Of a DNA stretch of 64,000 nt, positions 22,346 through 30,226 are shown piece by piece; positions within the stretch are counted from its first letter, which is position 1, and every line of letters begins with the position of its first letter. Both the position numbers and the translations under genes were made by a program. Below the pieces are notes generated by a model. The model worked only from the letters and a program-made list of their open reading frames with translations. It was not told where the DNA came from and made no database searches. The DNA is from a virus: the IMG/VR virus record IMGVR_UViG_3300045972_000291, positions 1 to 64,000 of that record; one strand, written 5' to 3'.

Positions 22346-22917
22346 GCAACTGGCCCTTTGGCGCCCTGCGCCCGCTCTCCTTCGACCTCATCATGATCGA
22401 CCCGCCGTGGTCGCATGAAATGCGGTCCGCGAAAGGCGTCACGGCCAAAAGCGCCGGCGGCCAATATTCCCTGATGTCGCTCGATGACATCGCGGCTCTT
22501 CCCGTGGCCATGCTCGGGCGCGGCGACGCGATCTTCTGGATATGGGCGACCCACGCCATGATCGACCAGCAGATCGCCGTTGCCCGCCGCTGGGGCCTGA
22601 CGTTCTCGACAACCGGCGTCTGGGTCAAGCGCACCGCGCACGGCAAGCTCGCGTTCGGCACCGGCCAACGCCTGCGCTGCGCCTCGGAACCTTTCATCAT
22701 CGCGACGCTCGGCGCGCCTTTGACGGCCAAGAGCGTTCGCACCGTCATCGAAGGCCCGGTCCGCGAACATTCCCGCAAGCCCGATGAAGCCTACGCCGCC
22801 GCCGAGTCCCTCTATCCGCGCGCGGTCAATCGCGCCGACATTTTCGCGCGGGAGACCCGCCCGGGTTGGACGACCTGGGGGAATGAGCAAACCAAATTTG
22901 ACGGAGCCGCAGCATGA
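22342..22917 (+). CDS. MT-A70-family adenine methyltransferase
   Basis: A 191-aa enzyme with the DPPW catalytic tetrapeptide in FDLIMIDPPWSHEM, followed by DAIFWIWATHAMIDQ and RLRCASEPFIIATLG, all hallmarks of phage MT-A70 N6-adenine methyltransferases. It probably methylates a DNA sequence motif using S-adenosylmethionine, either for protection or to change host regulation. It overlaps the preceding and following genes by four bases each. The next gene is GcrA-like, and GcrA activity in alphaproteobacteria depends on adenine methylation. Confidence 0.9.
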   Translation: MSNWPFGALRPLSFDLIMIDPPWSHEMRSAKGVTAKSAGGQYSLMSLDDIAALPVAMLGRGDAIFWIWATHAMIDQQIAVARRWGLTFSTTGVWVKRTAHGKLAFGTGQRLRCASEPFIIATLGAPLTAKSVRTVIEGPVREHSRKPDEAYAAAESLYPRAVNRADIFARETRPGWTTWGNEQTKFDGAAA

Positions 22918-23522
22918 CCTGGGGATGGACAGAAGCCAACGTTGAACAACTGAAAAAGCTCTGGGCGCAAAACTGGAGCGCCGGCCAGATCGCCGCCGAA
23001 TTCGGCCCCGAATGCACCCGCAATGCCGTCATCGGCAAAATCAATCGCCTCGGACTTTCAGGCCGCATCTCGGTCGCGAAAACCGAAGAACCGATCAAAC
23101 TCTGCGCCATCGCCCCGCTTGCGCCGACGCCGACCATGGGTGAGGGCCGCGCCAAGATGGAAGATGCGCGCCGGGCTCAAAATCTCGCGGCCAAGAGCGT
23201 TCGGAAGCCCAACGCCTTCATCGAGCGGCTCCGCACCAACGCGGCCAGCAACGACCGCGCCGGCGACGACGCGCGGGCTTTAGCCGGCGAAGGCGTCACG
23301 ATCATCGATCTGCGGCCCGATTCCTGCCGCTGGCCGATGGGAGACCCCGGCAGCGAATCCTTTCTTTATTGCGGCGACAGACGCGACGGCGCCGGGCCCT
23401 ACTGCGCCTGCCACCGTGTCAGGGCCTATCAGCCCCGTGCCCTGCGGCCCGTCGGCTATTCCGATGGCAGCGTCAGGAAGACGGACCGCGAGGATGCCGA
23501 GCCGAAGGAATTGGTGCTTTGA
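22914..23522 (+). CDS. gcrA: GcrA-family cell-cycle regulator
   Basis: A 202-aa protein starting MTWGWTEANVEQLKKLWAQN with SAGQIAAEF and NAVIGKINRLGLSGR, the DNA-binding signature of GcrA. The C-terminal segment DLRPDSCRWPMGDP and FLYCGDRRDGAGPYCACH matches the conserved sigma-factor-contacting/cysteine region. In alphaproteobacteria GcrA binds methylated GANTC sites and stimulates sigma-70 promoters. The phage copy could redirect that regulon or activate phage promoters. Linkage to an adenine methyltransferase in the same operon strengthens this. Confidence 0.9.
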   Translation: MTWGWTEANVEQLKKLWAQNWSAGQIAAEFGPECTRNAVIGKINRLGLSGRISVAKTEEPIKLCAIAPLAPTPTMGEGRAKMEDARRAQNLAAKSVRKPNAFIERLRTNAASNDRAGDDARALAGEGVTIIDLRPDSCRWPMGDPGSESFLYCGDRRDGAGPYCACHRVRAYQPRALRPVGYSDGSVRKTDREDAEPKELVL

Positions 23523-23731
23523 GCGATGAGCGTGTCGCCGCAGATGCCGATGGGCCGATTCCGATGAGCCAGTTGCTCGCCACCTTGCGCGAGATCGCAA
23601 ACGACGAGGAGCGGATGTTCAAGGTCTACGGCCACTGGTCCCGGAAGCATCGCGCCAGATGCCTCGATATCGCGGCGAACTTCATCTTGGGCGAGCTGAT
23701 CGAGCAGAAGCAATATCGGAGGGGGAGATGA
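23519..23731 (+). CDS. Hypothetical small phage protein
   Basis: A 70-aa protein if started at TTG 23519, which overlaps the GcrA stop and has AAGGA at ideal distance; an ATG at 23564 (MSQLLATLREIANDEER) would give 55 aa and lacks a clear ribosome site. The C-terminal part is helical (FKVYGHWSRKHRARCLDIAANF). No family recognised. Confidence 0.55.
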   Translation: MSDERVAADADGPIPMSQLLATLREIANDEERMFKVYGHWSRKHRARCLDIAANFILGELIEQKQYRRGR

Positions 23732-23883
23732 AAGAGGGCGATGTGATCTGGTTCAGATACGTGCGCCACGCCGAGCGCGCCGCCTATGAGGCGCGCGGCT
23801 GGGTTTTTGCCGCCGATCTCGGACTGCCGCACGGGGCCTATTCGGTCCTCATGCAGTGGCCCGGCGAAGGGAGCCCGCAATGA
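23728..23883 (+). CDS. 51-residue hypothetical protein
   Basis: A short protein, MKEGDVIWFRYVRHAERAAY, that reads as a small beta-barrel-like sequence ending LMQWPGEGSPQ. The ATG overlaps the preceding stop (ATGA) and GGAGGGGGAG is directly upstream. The next gene also overlaps it, so it is well anchored in the operon. Function unknown. Confidence 0.6.
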   Translation: MKEGDVIWFRYVRHAERAAYEARGWVFAADLGLPHGAYSVLMQWPGEGSPQ

Positions 23884-24239
23884 AATCCAAAGGCCGCCCC
23901 CGCACCTATCTTCCCGCCGAACATGCCCGCGCGATCTATCTGGCCGGTGCCGGGGAGGATGCTGGCGCCATCGCCGACCTGATTGGCAACACGGACGCGG
24001 CCCGCATCCGGGCGATGCTGTCCGGATACGGCGTCCCGCTGCTGCGGAGAGGGCCGAACCAGACTGCGATGCTGATCATCGTCGGCGACGTCACGGCTAC
24101 GGACATCGCGCGCGAGGCTTCGCTGAAGGGGTTCGCGCCGGCGCTGCTGATCGGCGGGATGGTAGATGCGCATTTCGCGCGGCGGCGGCCGGTGGCGATT
24201 CAAGACCCGGACGCGGCTCTGGCTGCGCAGAAAGGTTGA
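23880..24239 (+). CDS. Hypothetical phage protein
   Basis: A 119-aa protein beginning MKSKGRPRTYLPAEHARAIY, with a helical N-terminal half (EDAGAIADLIGNTDAARIRA, HTH-like) and a hydrophobic/beta C-terminal half. The possible HTH would be ARIRAMLSGYGVPLLRR. It overlaps the upstream gene by four bases. A regulatory role is possible but unproven. Confidence 0.6.
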   Translation: MKSKGRPRTYLPAEHARAIYLAGAGEDAGAIADLIGNTDAARIRAMLSGYGVPLLRRGPNQTAMLIIVGDVTATDIAREASLKGFAPALLIGGMVDAHFARRRPVAIQDPDAALAAQKG

Positions 24240-24243
24240 CCCA

Positions 24244-24504
24244 ATGAGCAAGGAGCCGCTGACGCCTCGCGAGATTGAAACGCTGGCCTTCGCCAGCGCA
24301 GGGCTGATGAACAAGCAAATCGCGTTCGAACTTGGCGTGAGCGAACCAACGATCAAGGCGCATATGGGCAAGGTTTTGCACAAGCTCGGCGTGCCGTCGC
24401 GCGTGGATGCCGTGCTGAAATTTCACCAAATCGACCACGCGGCGGCACTGACCCTCGCCCGCGAGATTTTGGCCGGAGACATCCTTTTCGACGTGGAGTT
24501 TTAG
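24244..24504 (+). CDS. LuxR-type helix-turn-helix regulator
   Basis: An 86-aa protein that is essentially a free GerE/LuxR DNA-binding domain: LTPREIETLAFASAGLMNKQ then IAFELGVSEPTIKAHMGKVL and HKLGVPSRVDAV. It has no sensory domain, so activity is presumably set by its level. Start ATG 24244 follows the previous stop by two bases. Stand-alone GerE proteins in phages have been associated with control of late genes, which is one possibility here. Confidence 0.85.
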   Translation: MSKEPLTPREIETLAFASAGLMNKQIAFELGVSEPTIKAHMGKVLHKLGVPSRVDAVLKFHQIDHAAALTLAREILAGDILFDVEF

Positions 24505-24506
24505 CA

Positions 24507-24854
24507 GTGACCACGGAATCCGAACAGAACCTGATCCGCTTATGCCACTACGAGGCGTTCCGCACCGGTCTGGAATGGGCCGTCACCACGCTCCCCGCCG
24601 ATCATCGCGCGATCTATCTCGAACAGGCGCTGGCCGCCGCGATGTCGGTGCTGCGCCAGCATTGTCCCGACGAAATAACAGCGGTCTGCCGCCGCACCGG
24701 CCTCGATTTGATGCCGTCGCCGCCGCAGAAGCCGAAGCCGCGCCGCATCGTCGATTGGTTCCGGCGCCAGGATGCCGGCTCCCTTGTGGCGCTCGCCTCA
24801 TATGCCGTGCTGATCGGATGGGGCGTGTTTGCGGTCGTGAAATCCATTTGGTGA
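24507..24854 (+). CDS. Hypothetical protein with C-terminal membrane helix
   Basis: A 115-aa protein starting at GTG 24507. The first 85 residues are soluble and helical (YEAFRTGLEWAVTTLPADHR), and the C-terminal 25 contain a transmembrane helix (SLVALASYAVLIGWGVFAVV). It would be a tail-anchored inner-membrane protein. No family recognised. Confidence 0.65.
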   Translation: MTTESEQNLIRLCHYEAFRTGLEWAVTTLPADHRAIYLEQALAAAMSVLRQHCPDEITAVCRRTGLDLMPSPPQKPKPRRIVDWFRRQDAGSLVALASYAVLIGWGVFAVVKSIW

Positions 24855-24866
24855 AAGGTGCGGCCG

Positions 24867-26024
24867 ATGCCGGACGATATTGCATTTCAGGACTGGGTCG
24901 CGCGCGCCAAGGAAGCCGATATCCGCTGCGTCGCCGACCGTCTCGGCGCCCAACTCAAAAAGGCCGGCGCGAAGGAATTCCAGGGGCCATGCCCGAAGTG
25001 CGGCGGCACCGATCGGTTCAGCCTGAACATCGCCAAGCAAGTCTTCAACTGCCGCAGCGCCGAGGGCGGCGGCGTCATCGGGATGGTGATGCACGTCCAG
25101 GGCTGCGAATTCGTTCCGGCGTGCGAATTCATTCTCAATGAAAATGCGCCCGGCCGCGACGCCGCCTATCGCCCTGATCCCGAAATCATGCGGGAGCGGC
25201 GCCAGGAGCGCGAGGAACATAAGATCGAGCAGGCGGTCAAGGAGCGCCACGAGGTCGACGAAGCGGTGGTCGCGGCGACGGAGATGTTCGAATCCGCGGC
25301 GCCGATTCAGAACACGAGAGCCGAAGATTATCTCGAATTCCGAGGCATCCGTCTCAGACCACAATTCGCCGCCGATCTGCGCTTCATCCCCAACCTAGAA
25401 TATTGGGGCTACGCCGATGCTGGGGCCGAAGACCTGACGATGCTGGGACGCTGGCACGCGATGGTCGCCGCGATCCGCGATGTCCACGGCCGCATCATCG
25501 GGATCCACCGGACCTATATCGAGCACGACAGGCCGGTCAAACTGCGCCCGCCCGGCGACCAGAAGCGCAACAAGGCGAAGAAGGTCTTCCGCAAGATGAT
25601 GGGCGGCCTGATCCGGCTCGGTCCTGTCGGCGAGACGGTGGCGATTGGTGAAGGGATCGAGACGACGCTGTCATGGTGGCAACTCGGCTACGGGCCGGAG
25701 GACGTCACCGTCGCCTGCGGCGTCAATCTCGGCAATATGTCGGGATCCTCGACGGACACGATCCCGCATCCGAAGCACGCCAACCAGACGATCCAGAACG
25801 GGGTTCCCGACCCCGCCCATCCCGGCATGATCCTGCCATCTGAGGTCAAAAACCTGATCCTGATCGGCGACGGCGACAGCGATCCTCACGCAACCCGCGC
25901 AAAGCTTCTGACCGGTGCCCGCCGCTTCCGGGGCCAAGGCCTTGAGGTCTCGATTTCGATGGCGCCGGCAGGCTGCGATTTCAACGACGTGCTGCGCCGC
26001 GCGGAAGAAGTGGTGGCGGCATGA
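24867..26024 (+). CDS. Primase-like zinc-finger/TOPRIM protein
   Basis: A 385-aa protein with a CHC2-like zinc finger (QGPCPKCGGTDRFSLN, FNCRS) at residues 35-65, a helical linker, and a TOPRIM-like region with GEGIETTLSW (metal-binding Glu) and a downstream LILIGDGDSDPH (DxD). Together these fit the phage primase family that makes RNA primers. GTG 24858 would add three residues; ATG 24867 has GAAAGG upstream at proper distance. It precedes the RepA-type helicase in the operon, which completes a primase-helicase pair. Confidence 0.88.
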   Translation: MPDDIAFQDWVARAKEADIRCVADRLGAQLKKAGAKEFQGPCPKCGGTDRFSLNIAKQVFNCRSAEGGGVIGMVMHVQGCEFVPACEFILNENAPGRDAAYRPDPEIMRERRQEREEHKIEQAVKERHEVDEAVVAATEMFESAAPIQNTRAEDYLEFRGIRLRPQFAADLRFIPNLEYWGYADAGAEDLTMLGRWHAMVAAIRDVHGRIIGIHRTYIEHDRPVKLRPPGDQKRNKAKKVFRKMMGGLIRLGPVGETVAIGEGIETTLSWWQLGYGPEDVTVACGVNLGNMSGSSTDTIPHPKHANQTIQNGVPDPAHPGMILPSEVKNLILIGDGDSDPHATRAKLLTGARRFRGQGLEVSISMAPAGCDFNDVLRRAEEVVAA

Positions 26025-26305
26025 CGGACGATATCGACGACGAACCCGAAGAAACATCCGAAACAGCCTTTTTTGGCCGCTTCGACGATGCGCTCGACAT
26101 GCTGGTTTCCGGCGCCGTCGCCTCATCCGAGCAAGAGGACATCGACCCGTCCGAGGTCGTCAAGGACGTCGTCACGGCGCTCGTCGTCCACGCCTACGAT
26201 TTTGCCGCCTCCGTGATGTCGCAAGCTGATGCCGTGGCTTTGGTCGCCGCTATTCTGCAAACCGCCTCGGAATTCTACGGCAAAAAGGCGCGCCTCGATG
26301 CGTGA
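26021..26305 (+). CDS. Acidic hypothetical protein
   Basis: A 94-aa acidic protein (MTDDIDDEPEETSETAFFGR) with an amphipathic helical C-terminal half. It overlaps the primase stop by four bases (ATGA) and the wHTH gene by eight. It may be a small adaptor in replication. No family recognised. Confidence 0.6.
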   Translation: MTDDIDDEPEETSETAFFGRFDDALDMLVSGAVASSEQEDIDPSEVVKDVVTALVVHAYDFAASVMSQADAVALVAAILQTASEFYGKKARLDA

Positions 26306-26711
26306 CGAAGCCGCCACCATTGCCTGGCACCTGGATCGCATCCGCGCGCAAAGCGACAGGATCGAGGAGCTTGAGGAAGAGGTCCGGCAGCTGCGCGAGC
26401 AATTGGCGCCGCAGATCTATTGGGCGCCCGACCTCGGATTGACGAATCTCGATAAGAGGGTTCTGGAGGCGCTGCTTGGCCGGTCGCCGACGCCGCTGAC
26501 CCGGGAACGGATCATGGTTGCGGCCTATCCCGATCCCGACCGGGCGCCTGACGCCAAGATCGTCGACACCGTGATCTGCAGGATGCGGAAACGTCTGGCA
26601 CTCCACGGCGTCCGGATCGGAACCGGCGGCTATAACTGCGGCTGGTTCATCGATAAAGAAAACGCCGCGATTCTCGCCAAGCTGCAGGTCAGCGGGGCGT
26701 CGCCGCCATGA
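26298..26711 (+). CDS. OmpR-like winged-helix protein with coiled coil
   Basis: A 137-aa protein. The N-terminal helix (IRAQSDRIEELEEEVRQLRE) is a short coiled coil for dimerisation. The C-terminal 80 residues match a trans-reg-C/OmpR winged helix: LDKRVLEALLGRSPTPLTRE, AKIVDTVICRMRKRL, and RIGTGGYNCGWFI as the wing. Without a receiver domain it is probably constitutive. Likely a phage transcription or replication regulator. Confidence 0.75.
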   Translation: MRDEAATIAWHLDRIRAQSDRIEELEEEVRQLREQLAPQIYWAPDLGLTNLDKRVLEALLGRSPTPLTRERIMVAAYPDPDRAPDAKIVDTVICRMRKRLALHGVRIGTGGYNCGWFIDKENAAILAKLQVSGASPP

Positions 26712-28036
26712 ACGCACATCCATCGCCCGATTCCGCCATCATTCAGGACTTCGCGGCGTTTGAAGCGGAAACGCTGCGGATGCTGGCGCCGCCGCGCGAA
26801 AGCCGGCTGGGCCGGATCTCCATCGGCGAGGTCGCCACCCGGAAGGTCAAGCCGGCGTCCTATATCATCGACGGCTGGATGCTGGCGCGCGAACAATCAT
26901 TCTTGGCCGGCGAATCCCAGAGCGGCAAATCCTTCCTGGCCCTTCACGCCGGGATGTGCATCGCCACCGGGCGCGATGTTCTGGGCCGGAAAACCAATCC
27001 TGGTCTCGTCATCTATCAGGCCGGCGAATCGGGTTTCGGCGTCACCGGCCTCCGCATTCCGGCATGGATCCAGCACTTCGGGGAAGGTGTCGATTTCTCT
27101 GCGGTCCCTTTCGAAATCATCCCGGCGCGCGTCAATCTGTTCCGTCCCGACGGCAACGCCGAGGAATTCCACCAGGTCGTCGCTGCGATCCAGAAGGAAT
27201 GGGCCGGCCGCGCCGATCTGCGCGCCGTCATCATCGACACCATGTCCAAGGTCATGTCCGGGGCCAACGAAAACGACGGCCGCGACGTCGGCCGCGTGCT
27301 GGAGAACGGCGAACGGATCAGCCGCGATACCGGCGCCCATGTCTGCTTCGTCCACCATCTGCCCAAAAACGGAACCGGCATGCGCGGGCACGGATCGCTG
27401 AAGGGCGACACCGATTCCGTCGTCATGGTCTCCGCGGCGCCCAACGGGGTCCGCACGGTCCTGTTCGACAAGGTCAAGGACGGCGAGGCCGGCGGGAAAC
27501 TTTCGTTCGAACTCAGCCAGGTCAAGATCGGTGTCCGCGATGACGGGAAACCGATCACGTCCTGCATCGTTTCCGGCGTCGGCGAAAAGGAAGCGGCGCG
27601 CAAGGCGGAAGAGGCCAAGGGCTTTTCGCTGCGGCCGCGCGAGGAGCCGATCTTCCGGGCGCTTCTTACCGCATTGGCGCGCTATGGCCGCGTTGCCGAC
27701 GCCGACATGGAGGCCAAAGGCGTTCCGGCAGGCGTCGCCGCCGTCGAGCTGTCGGAATGGCGCGAGGTCTACAAATCCATCGCGCCGCCTGACGCCAACC
27801 TGCAGGAACCGAGCGCCGACGCGATCCGGAAGCATTTCGAACGCTACGGCCAGAGCCTGGTCCGATACGAGGTCATCGGGTTTTCCAACCCCTATTTGTG
27901 GCATACGGGCAAGGCCATTCGCGGTTTCCCGGAGACGCATCGCAATCTGGACAAAACCCGGACAAGCGCCGGACAAAACCCGGACAATACCGGGACAACG
28001 TCTGATTGGATCAACGACCTCGGGGAGACGTTCTGA
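26708..28036 (+). CDS. RepA-type AAA/RecA-fold replicative helicase
   Basis: A 442-aa protein of the RepA/AAA_25 family. Walker A is GESQSGKS (residues 68-75), Walker B is RAVIIDTM, and VCFVHHLPKNG is a sensor-like motif following it; DTDSVVMVS comes next. Family members form hexameric helicases loading at iteron origins or accompany phage replication. The C-terminal 150 residues form a separate helical/winged region. The coding sequence near the 3' end (27947-28001) contains five 11-bp iteron-like repeats. It overlaps the next gene at TGATG. Confidence 0.88.
   Translation: MNAHPSPDSAIIQDFAAFEAETLRMLAPPRESRLGRISIGEVATRKVKPASYIIDGWMLAREQSFLAGESQSGKSFLALHAGMCIATGRDVLGRKTNPGLVIYQAGESGFGVTGLRIPAWIQHFGEGVDFSAVPFEIIPARVNLFRPDGNAEEFHQVVAAIQKEWAGRADLRAVIIDTMSKVMSGANENDGRDVGRVLENGERISRDTGAHVCFVHHLPKNGTGMRGHGSLKGDTDSVVMVSAAPNGVRTVLFDKVKDGEAGGKLSFELSQVKIGVRDDGKPITSCIVSGVGEKEAARKAEEAKGFSLRPREEPIFRALLTALARYGRVADADMEAKGVPAGVAAVELSEWREVYKSIAPPDANLQEPSADAIRKHFERYGQSLVRYEVIGFSNPYLWHTGKAIRGFPETHRNLDKTRTSAGQNPDNTGTTSDWINDLGETF
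27947..28001 (+). repeat. Iteron-like array, 5 x 11 bp (CCGGACAAAAC)
   Basis: Five directly repeated 11-mers: CTGGACAAAAC, CCGGACAAGCG, CCGGACAAAAC, CCGGACAATAC and CGGGACAACGT. The invariant core GGACAA recurs exactly every 11 bp, about one helical turn, on one DNA face. They lie inside the 3' end of the helicase gene. A second array of the same repeat is at 29716-29759. Protein binding is inferred. Confidence 0.75.
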
Positions 28037-28272
28037 TGCCGGAACCCCGCCAGCCCGACCTTTTCGCCCCGCTCTATCTCGGCGCCCGCGTCGAGCTTTT
28101 CCATCAGGTCCGCGACGGCCAGACCGCATGGTTCGCCCAGGCTGTGGAGACGACGCCAACCGGGCGGCCGAAGATCGTCGACGGCAAGATTGCGTTGGTC
28201 GGCGGATTGGCGGGGCCGTTTCCGTCCTCCGAGGCGGCGCGGAAAGCGATCGATTTGCGGAGAAAGCCATGA
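28036..28272 (+). CDS. Hypothetical small phage protein
   Basis: A 78-aa protein, MPEPRQPDLFAPLYLGARVE, with beta-rich sequence in the middle (AWFAQAVETTPTGRPKIVDG). It starts in the helicase stop codon (TGATG) and ends in a four-base overlap with the next gene. No family recognised. Confidence 0.6.
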   Translation: MPEPRQPDLFAPLYLGARVELFHQVRDGQTAWFAQAVETTPTGRPKIVDGKIALVGGLAGPFPSSEAARKAIDLRRKP

Positions 28273-28958
28273 GCAAGCGTGATCCCGCCCGCGCCGCCAC
28301 CAAGGCCATGCTGCGGGAGTTTTCGAATCGCAGGCTGGTTGTGCCAGCGCGTGTCCGATTGCCGGAGTATGCCGACGACGATGATGATGGGATTGCCCAA
28401 GCCGGCTCTCTTGCTGCGATGCTGGATGACCCCTTGGACCCGAGATCAGCCGTCTCGCCGGCCCGCGCGCGCCGGTGGCTTGAGCAGCAGGCCCAAGATA
28501 GGGACGCCGAGCAGGTCTGGACCGTCAACGAGGTTAAGTGGCGGCTGGAGGAAGCGGCGCGGATCGGCGAACGTGTCGTCAGGCGCGACGGCCCAAGCCA
28601 GGATTTAGGGTTCTGGCCGGCGCTTGGCCGCCCCACGTTCGCCGAACAAGTCGCGATGATTGAAACTGGCGAGCTTGAACGGCTGAGGCGGCAAATCAAC
28701 GACGAAGGCGGCGGCGGCGCTTCCGAAATTCAGGTCTCGCGGTTCGAACAGGCGATCATGTGGCCGATCCATTACCTCGGTCCGGATCGATTCGAGCGGG
28801 AGCGGATGGTGCTGCAATCCTGGATCAAGGCGCTGGCGTTCCGGGAGCCGTGGCGCCGCTGGATGATCGAGCCGGAGCCGACGTCGCATCGGGTCCGCTG
28901 GCAGGCGCTGGTGCTGATCACGTGCGGGCTGATCCGCGATAAAGCGAGGATGGTGTGA
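28269..28958 (+). CDS. Hypothetical phage protein
   Basis: A 229-aa protein beginning MSKRDPARAATKAMLREFSN. It has two helical segments (VNEVKWRLEEAARIGERVVR and FEQAIMWPIHYLGPDRFERE) and several conserved tryptophans (RRWMIEPEPTSHRVRWQAL). Position at the end of the replication region suggests a replication accessory or late regulator, but there is no motif to prove it. Confidence 0.65.
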   Translation: MSKRDPARAATKAMLREFSNRRLVVPARVRLPEYADDDDDGIAQAGSLAAMLDDPLDPRSAVSPARARRWLEQQAQDRDAEQVWTVNEVKWRLEEAARIGERVVRRDGPSQDLGFWPALGRPTFAEQVAMIETGELERLRRQINDEGGGGASEIQVSRFEQAIMWPIHYLGPDRFERERMVLQSWIKALAFREPWRRWMIEPEPTSHRVRWQALVLITCGLIRDKARMV

Positions 28959-29290
28959 TGCTCGATTTCATCCGCGATTTTCTGAGGTGGAGACGTCTTG
29001 ACCGGCAAGAACGCTGCGTCGCGACGGATGTATACACGACGACATTTGTTAATGAGGACTACGAGGAAACCGGCGAGATCGTAACGCATGTCGTCGAATT
29101 CTGGATCGACGGGACCGGGAAAAGATGGACTGTTGTTGAAACTTCGGACCAATACCTTGCAAAGGAACATAACGGTATAACCGTGGCAAAATCGAATTGG
29201 CGGCACCATGCCGACCTACCGCCCGCCGCAAAAAGGGTAAGCGGCGGGGCGCCGGTCGCGCTTGTTGTTGTCGAGCGCGACGCGGGATGA
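28958..29290 (+). CDS. Hypothetical small phage protein
   Basis: A 110-aa protein starting MLDFIRDFLRWRRLDRQERC. The middle (HVVEFWIDGTGKRWTVVETS) is beta-like. The ATG lies in TGATG with the preceding stop. The central part is less GC-rich than its neighbours. It resembles no family I know. Confidence 0.6.
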   Translation: MLDFIRDFLRWRRLDRQERCVATDVYTTTFVNEDYEETGEIVTHVVEFWIDGTGKRWTVVETSDQYLAKEHNGITVAKSNWRHHADLPPAAKRVSGGAPVALVVVERDAG

Positions 29291-29604
29291 CTGCCTTCCG
29301 CCAGCGCCGCCGCGCCCGCAACCCCTACCACGGCTTTGACGAGCCGCCAGCACCCCGCCGCGCCCGGCCCATCATCCCCGAAGACGATATCAGGATCCTC
29401 AAACCCGCCGTGATCACCATGATGGTGTTGGAACGGATCGACAAGCGCGCCGGCGATGCCGAACCCTGCACCTTTGCCGAACTCTGCCTGGTCGTCGGCG
29501 GCGAAAATGCGCCCGAACTGAAGCGGACGCTGTTACGGCTGGAGCGGGAAGGGCGAATCACGGGGAAGGTCGAGGGCCGGGCGATTGCGTGGCGGCCGGC
29601 GTGA
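29287..29604 (+). CDS. Hypothetical protein, possible winged helix
   Basis: A 105-aa protein. The N-terminal 30 residues are arginine-rich and probably disordered. The C-terminal 70 (VITMMVLERIDKRAGDAEP, LKRTLLRLEREGRITGKVEG) fit a small winged-helix DNA-binding fold. It is coupled to the upstream gene by ATGA. It could be the last regulator of the early operon. Confidence 0.6.
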   Translation: MTAFRQRRRARNPYHGFDEPPAPRRARPIIPEDDIRILKPAVITMMVLERIDKRAGDAEPCTFAELCLVVGGENAPELKRTLLRLEREGRITGKVEGRAIAWRPA

Positions 29605-29834
29605 ACAAACCGCGATTTTCTGGGTCCGTTCCGTGGCGCCGAAAAGGCCGAAAAATCCGGACCTTTGGCAATAACTGTAGCAATTTCAATACCATAACAT
29701 CGGTGCCGGGTGATTCGGACAAAAACCGGACAAAATGCGGACAAAACCCGGACAGGCCTCAAAAAGCGGGTCTGGCGCCAAAATCCGTCAAGCAAAATCA
29801 GCCTGAAAACAGGACTGAAATGAAAAATAGTTGA
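29601..29834 (+). CDS. Weak reading frame crossing the second iteron array
   Basis: A 77-codon frame from GTG 29601, overlapping the previous stop (GTGA). Its second half is low-complexity (KNRTKCGQNPDRPQ) because it is written in iteron DNA. The overlap suggests coupling, but the composition suggests the region serves as DNA rather than protein. I would not rely on it. Confidence 0.3.
   Translation: MNKPRFSGSVPWRRKGRKIRTFGNNCSNFNTITSVPGDSDKNRTKCGQNPDRPQKAGLAPKSVKQNQPENRTEMKNS
29716..29759 (+). repeat. Iteron-like array, 4 x 11 bp (CGGACAAAACC)
   Basis: Four directly repeated 11-mers, CGGACAAAAAC, CGGACAAAATG, CGGACAAAACC and CGGACAGGCCT, in the same orientation as the array at 27947-28001 and with the same GGACA core. 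They sit next to a relatively AT-rich stretch (29660-29700). Two phased arrays close to the primase/helicase genes make this a good candidate replication origin. Confidence 0.75.
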
Positions 29835-30226
29835 AGCCCTTTGAAATCATGAGTTTGAGGCCGAAAAAGCCCCGAAAATCGGTATTTGATCTACGCCCCC
29901 TTATTGACGTGGAGGGATTTGTCGGTCTTTCATGCGCTAGTCAGCCTCGGCATAGTTAGTGACCGATCAGACAGCGCTGGATCTGAGTTGATGAGCGTGA
30001 GGCGGCCTCAAGCCGCCGCTCTCTCACACAGTGCGAGTCTCTTATATCAGCGGTAACATTGTTGATGTTGATAGAGGCGGTTCAGATTCTTAACAATGCC
30101 GAGGCCGGAAGATTTTTCCGAATCGGTGGCCGATAACGATCCTTCCTTCGCTGGCTTGATTCGGACCGCGCGCGCTGTCCGGTTTTTGAGGTTCTCCAGA
30201 TGTCATCACCTGATCGATCACGCATC
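29835..30226. other. Non-coding stretch between early genes and tRNAs
   Basis: About 390 bases with no supported gene. A hairpin at 30001-30017 (GGCGGC, loop CTCAA, GCCGCC) follows GTGA and is followed by a pyrimidine-rich CTCTCTCAC, so it may stop early transcription. A TTGACG at about 29903 could be a -35 for the tRNA/late region but has no good -10. The segment 30041-30110 is AT-rich. Confidence 0.45.

Noticed and set aside
26897-28699. 600-codon minus-strand frame
   Set aside because: Antisense to the helicase gene; long only because of high GC.
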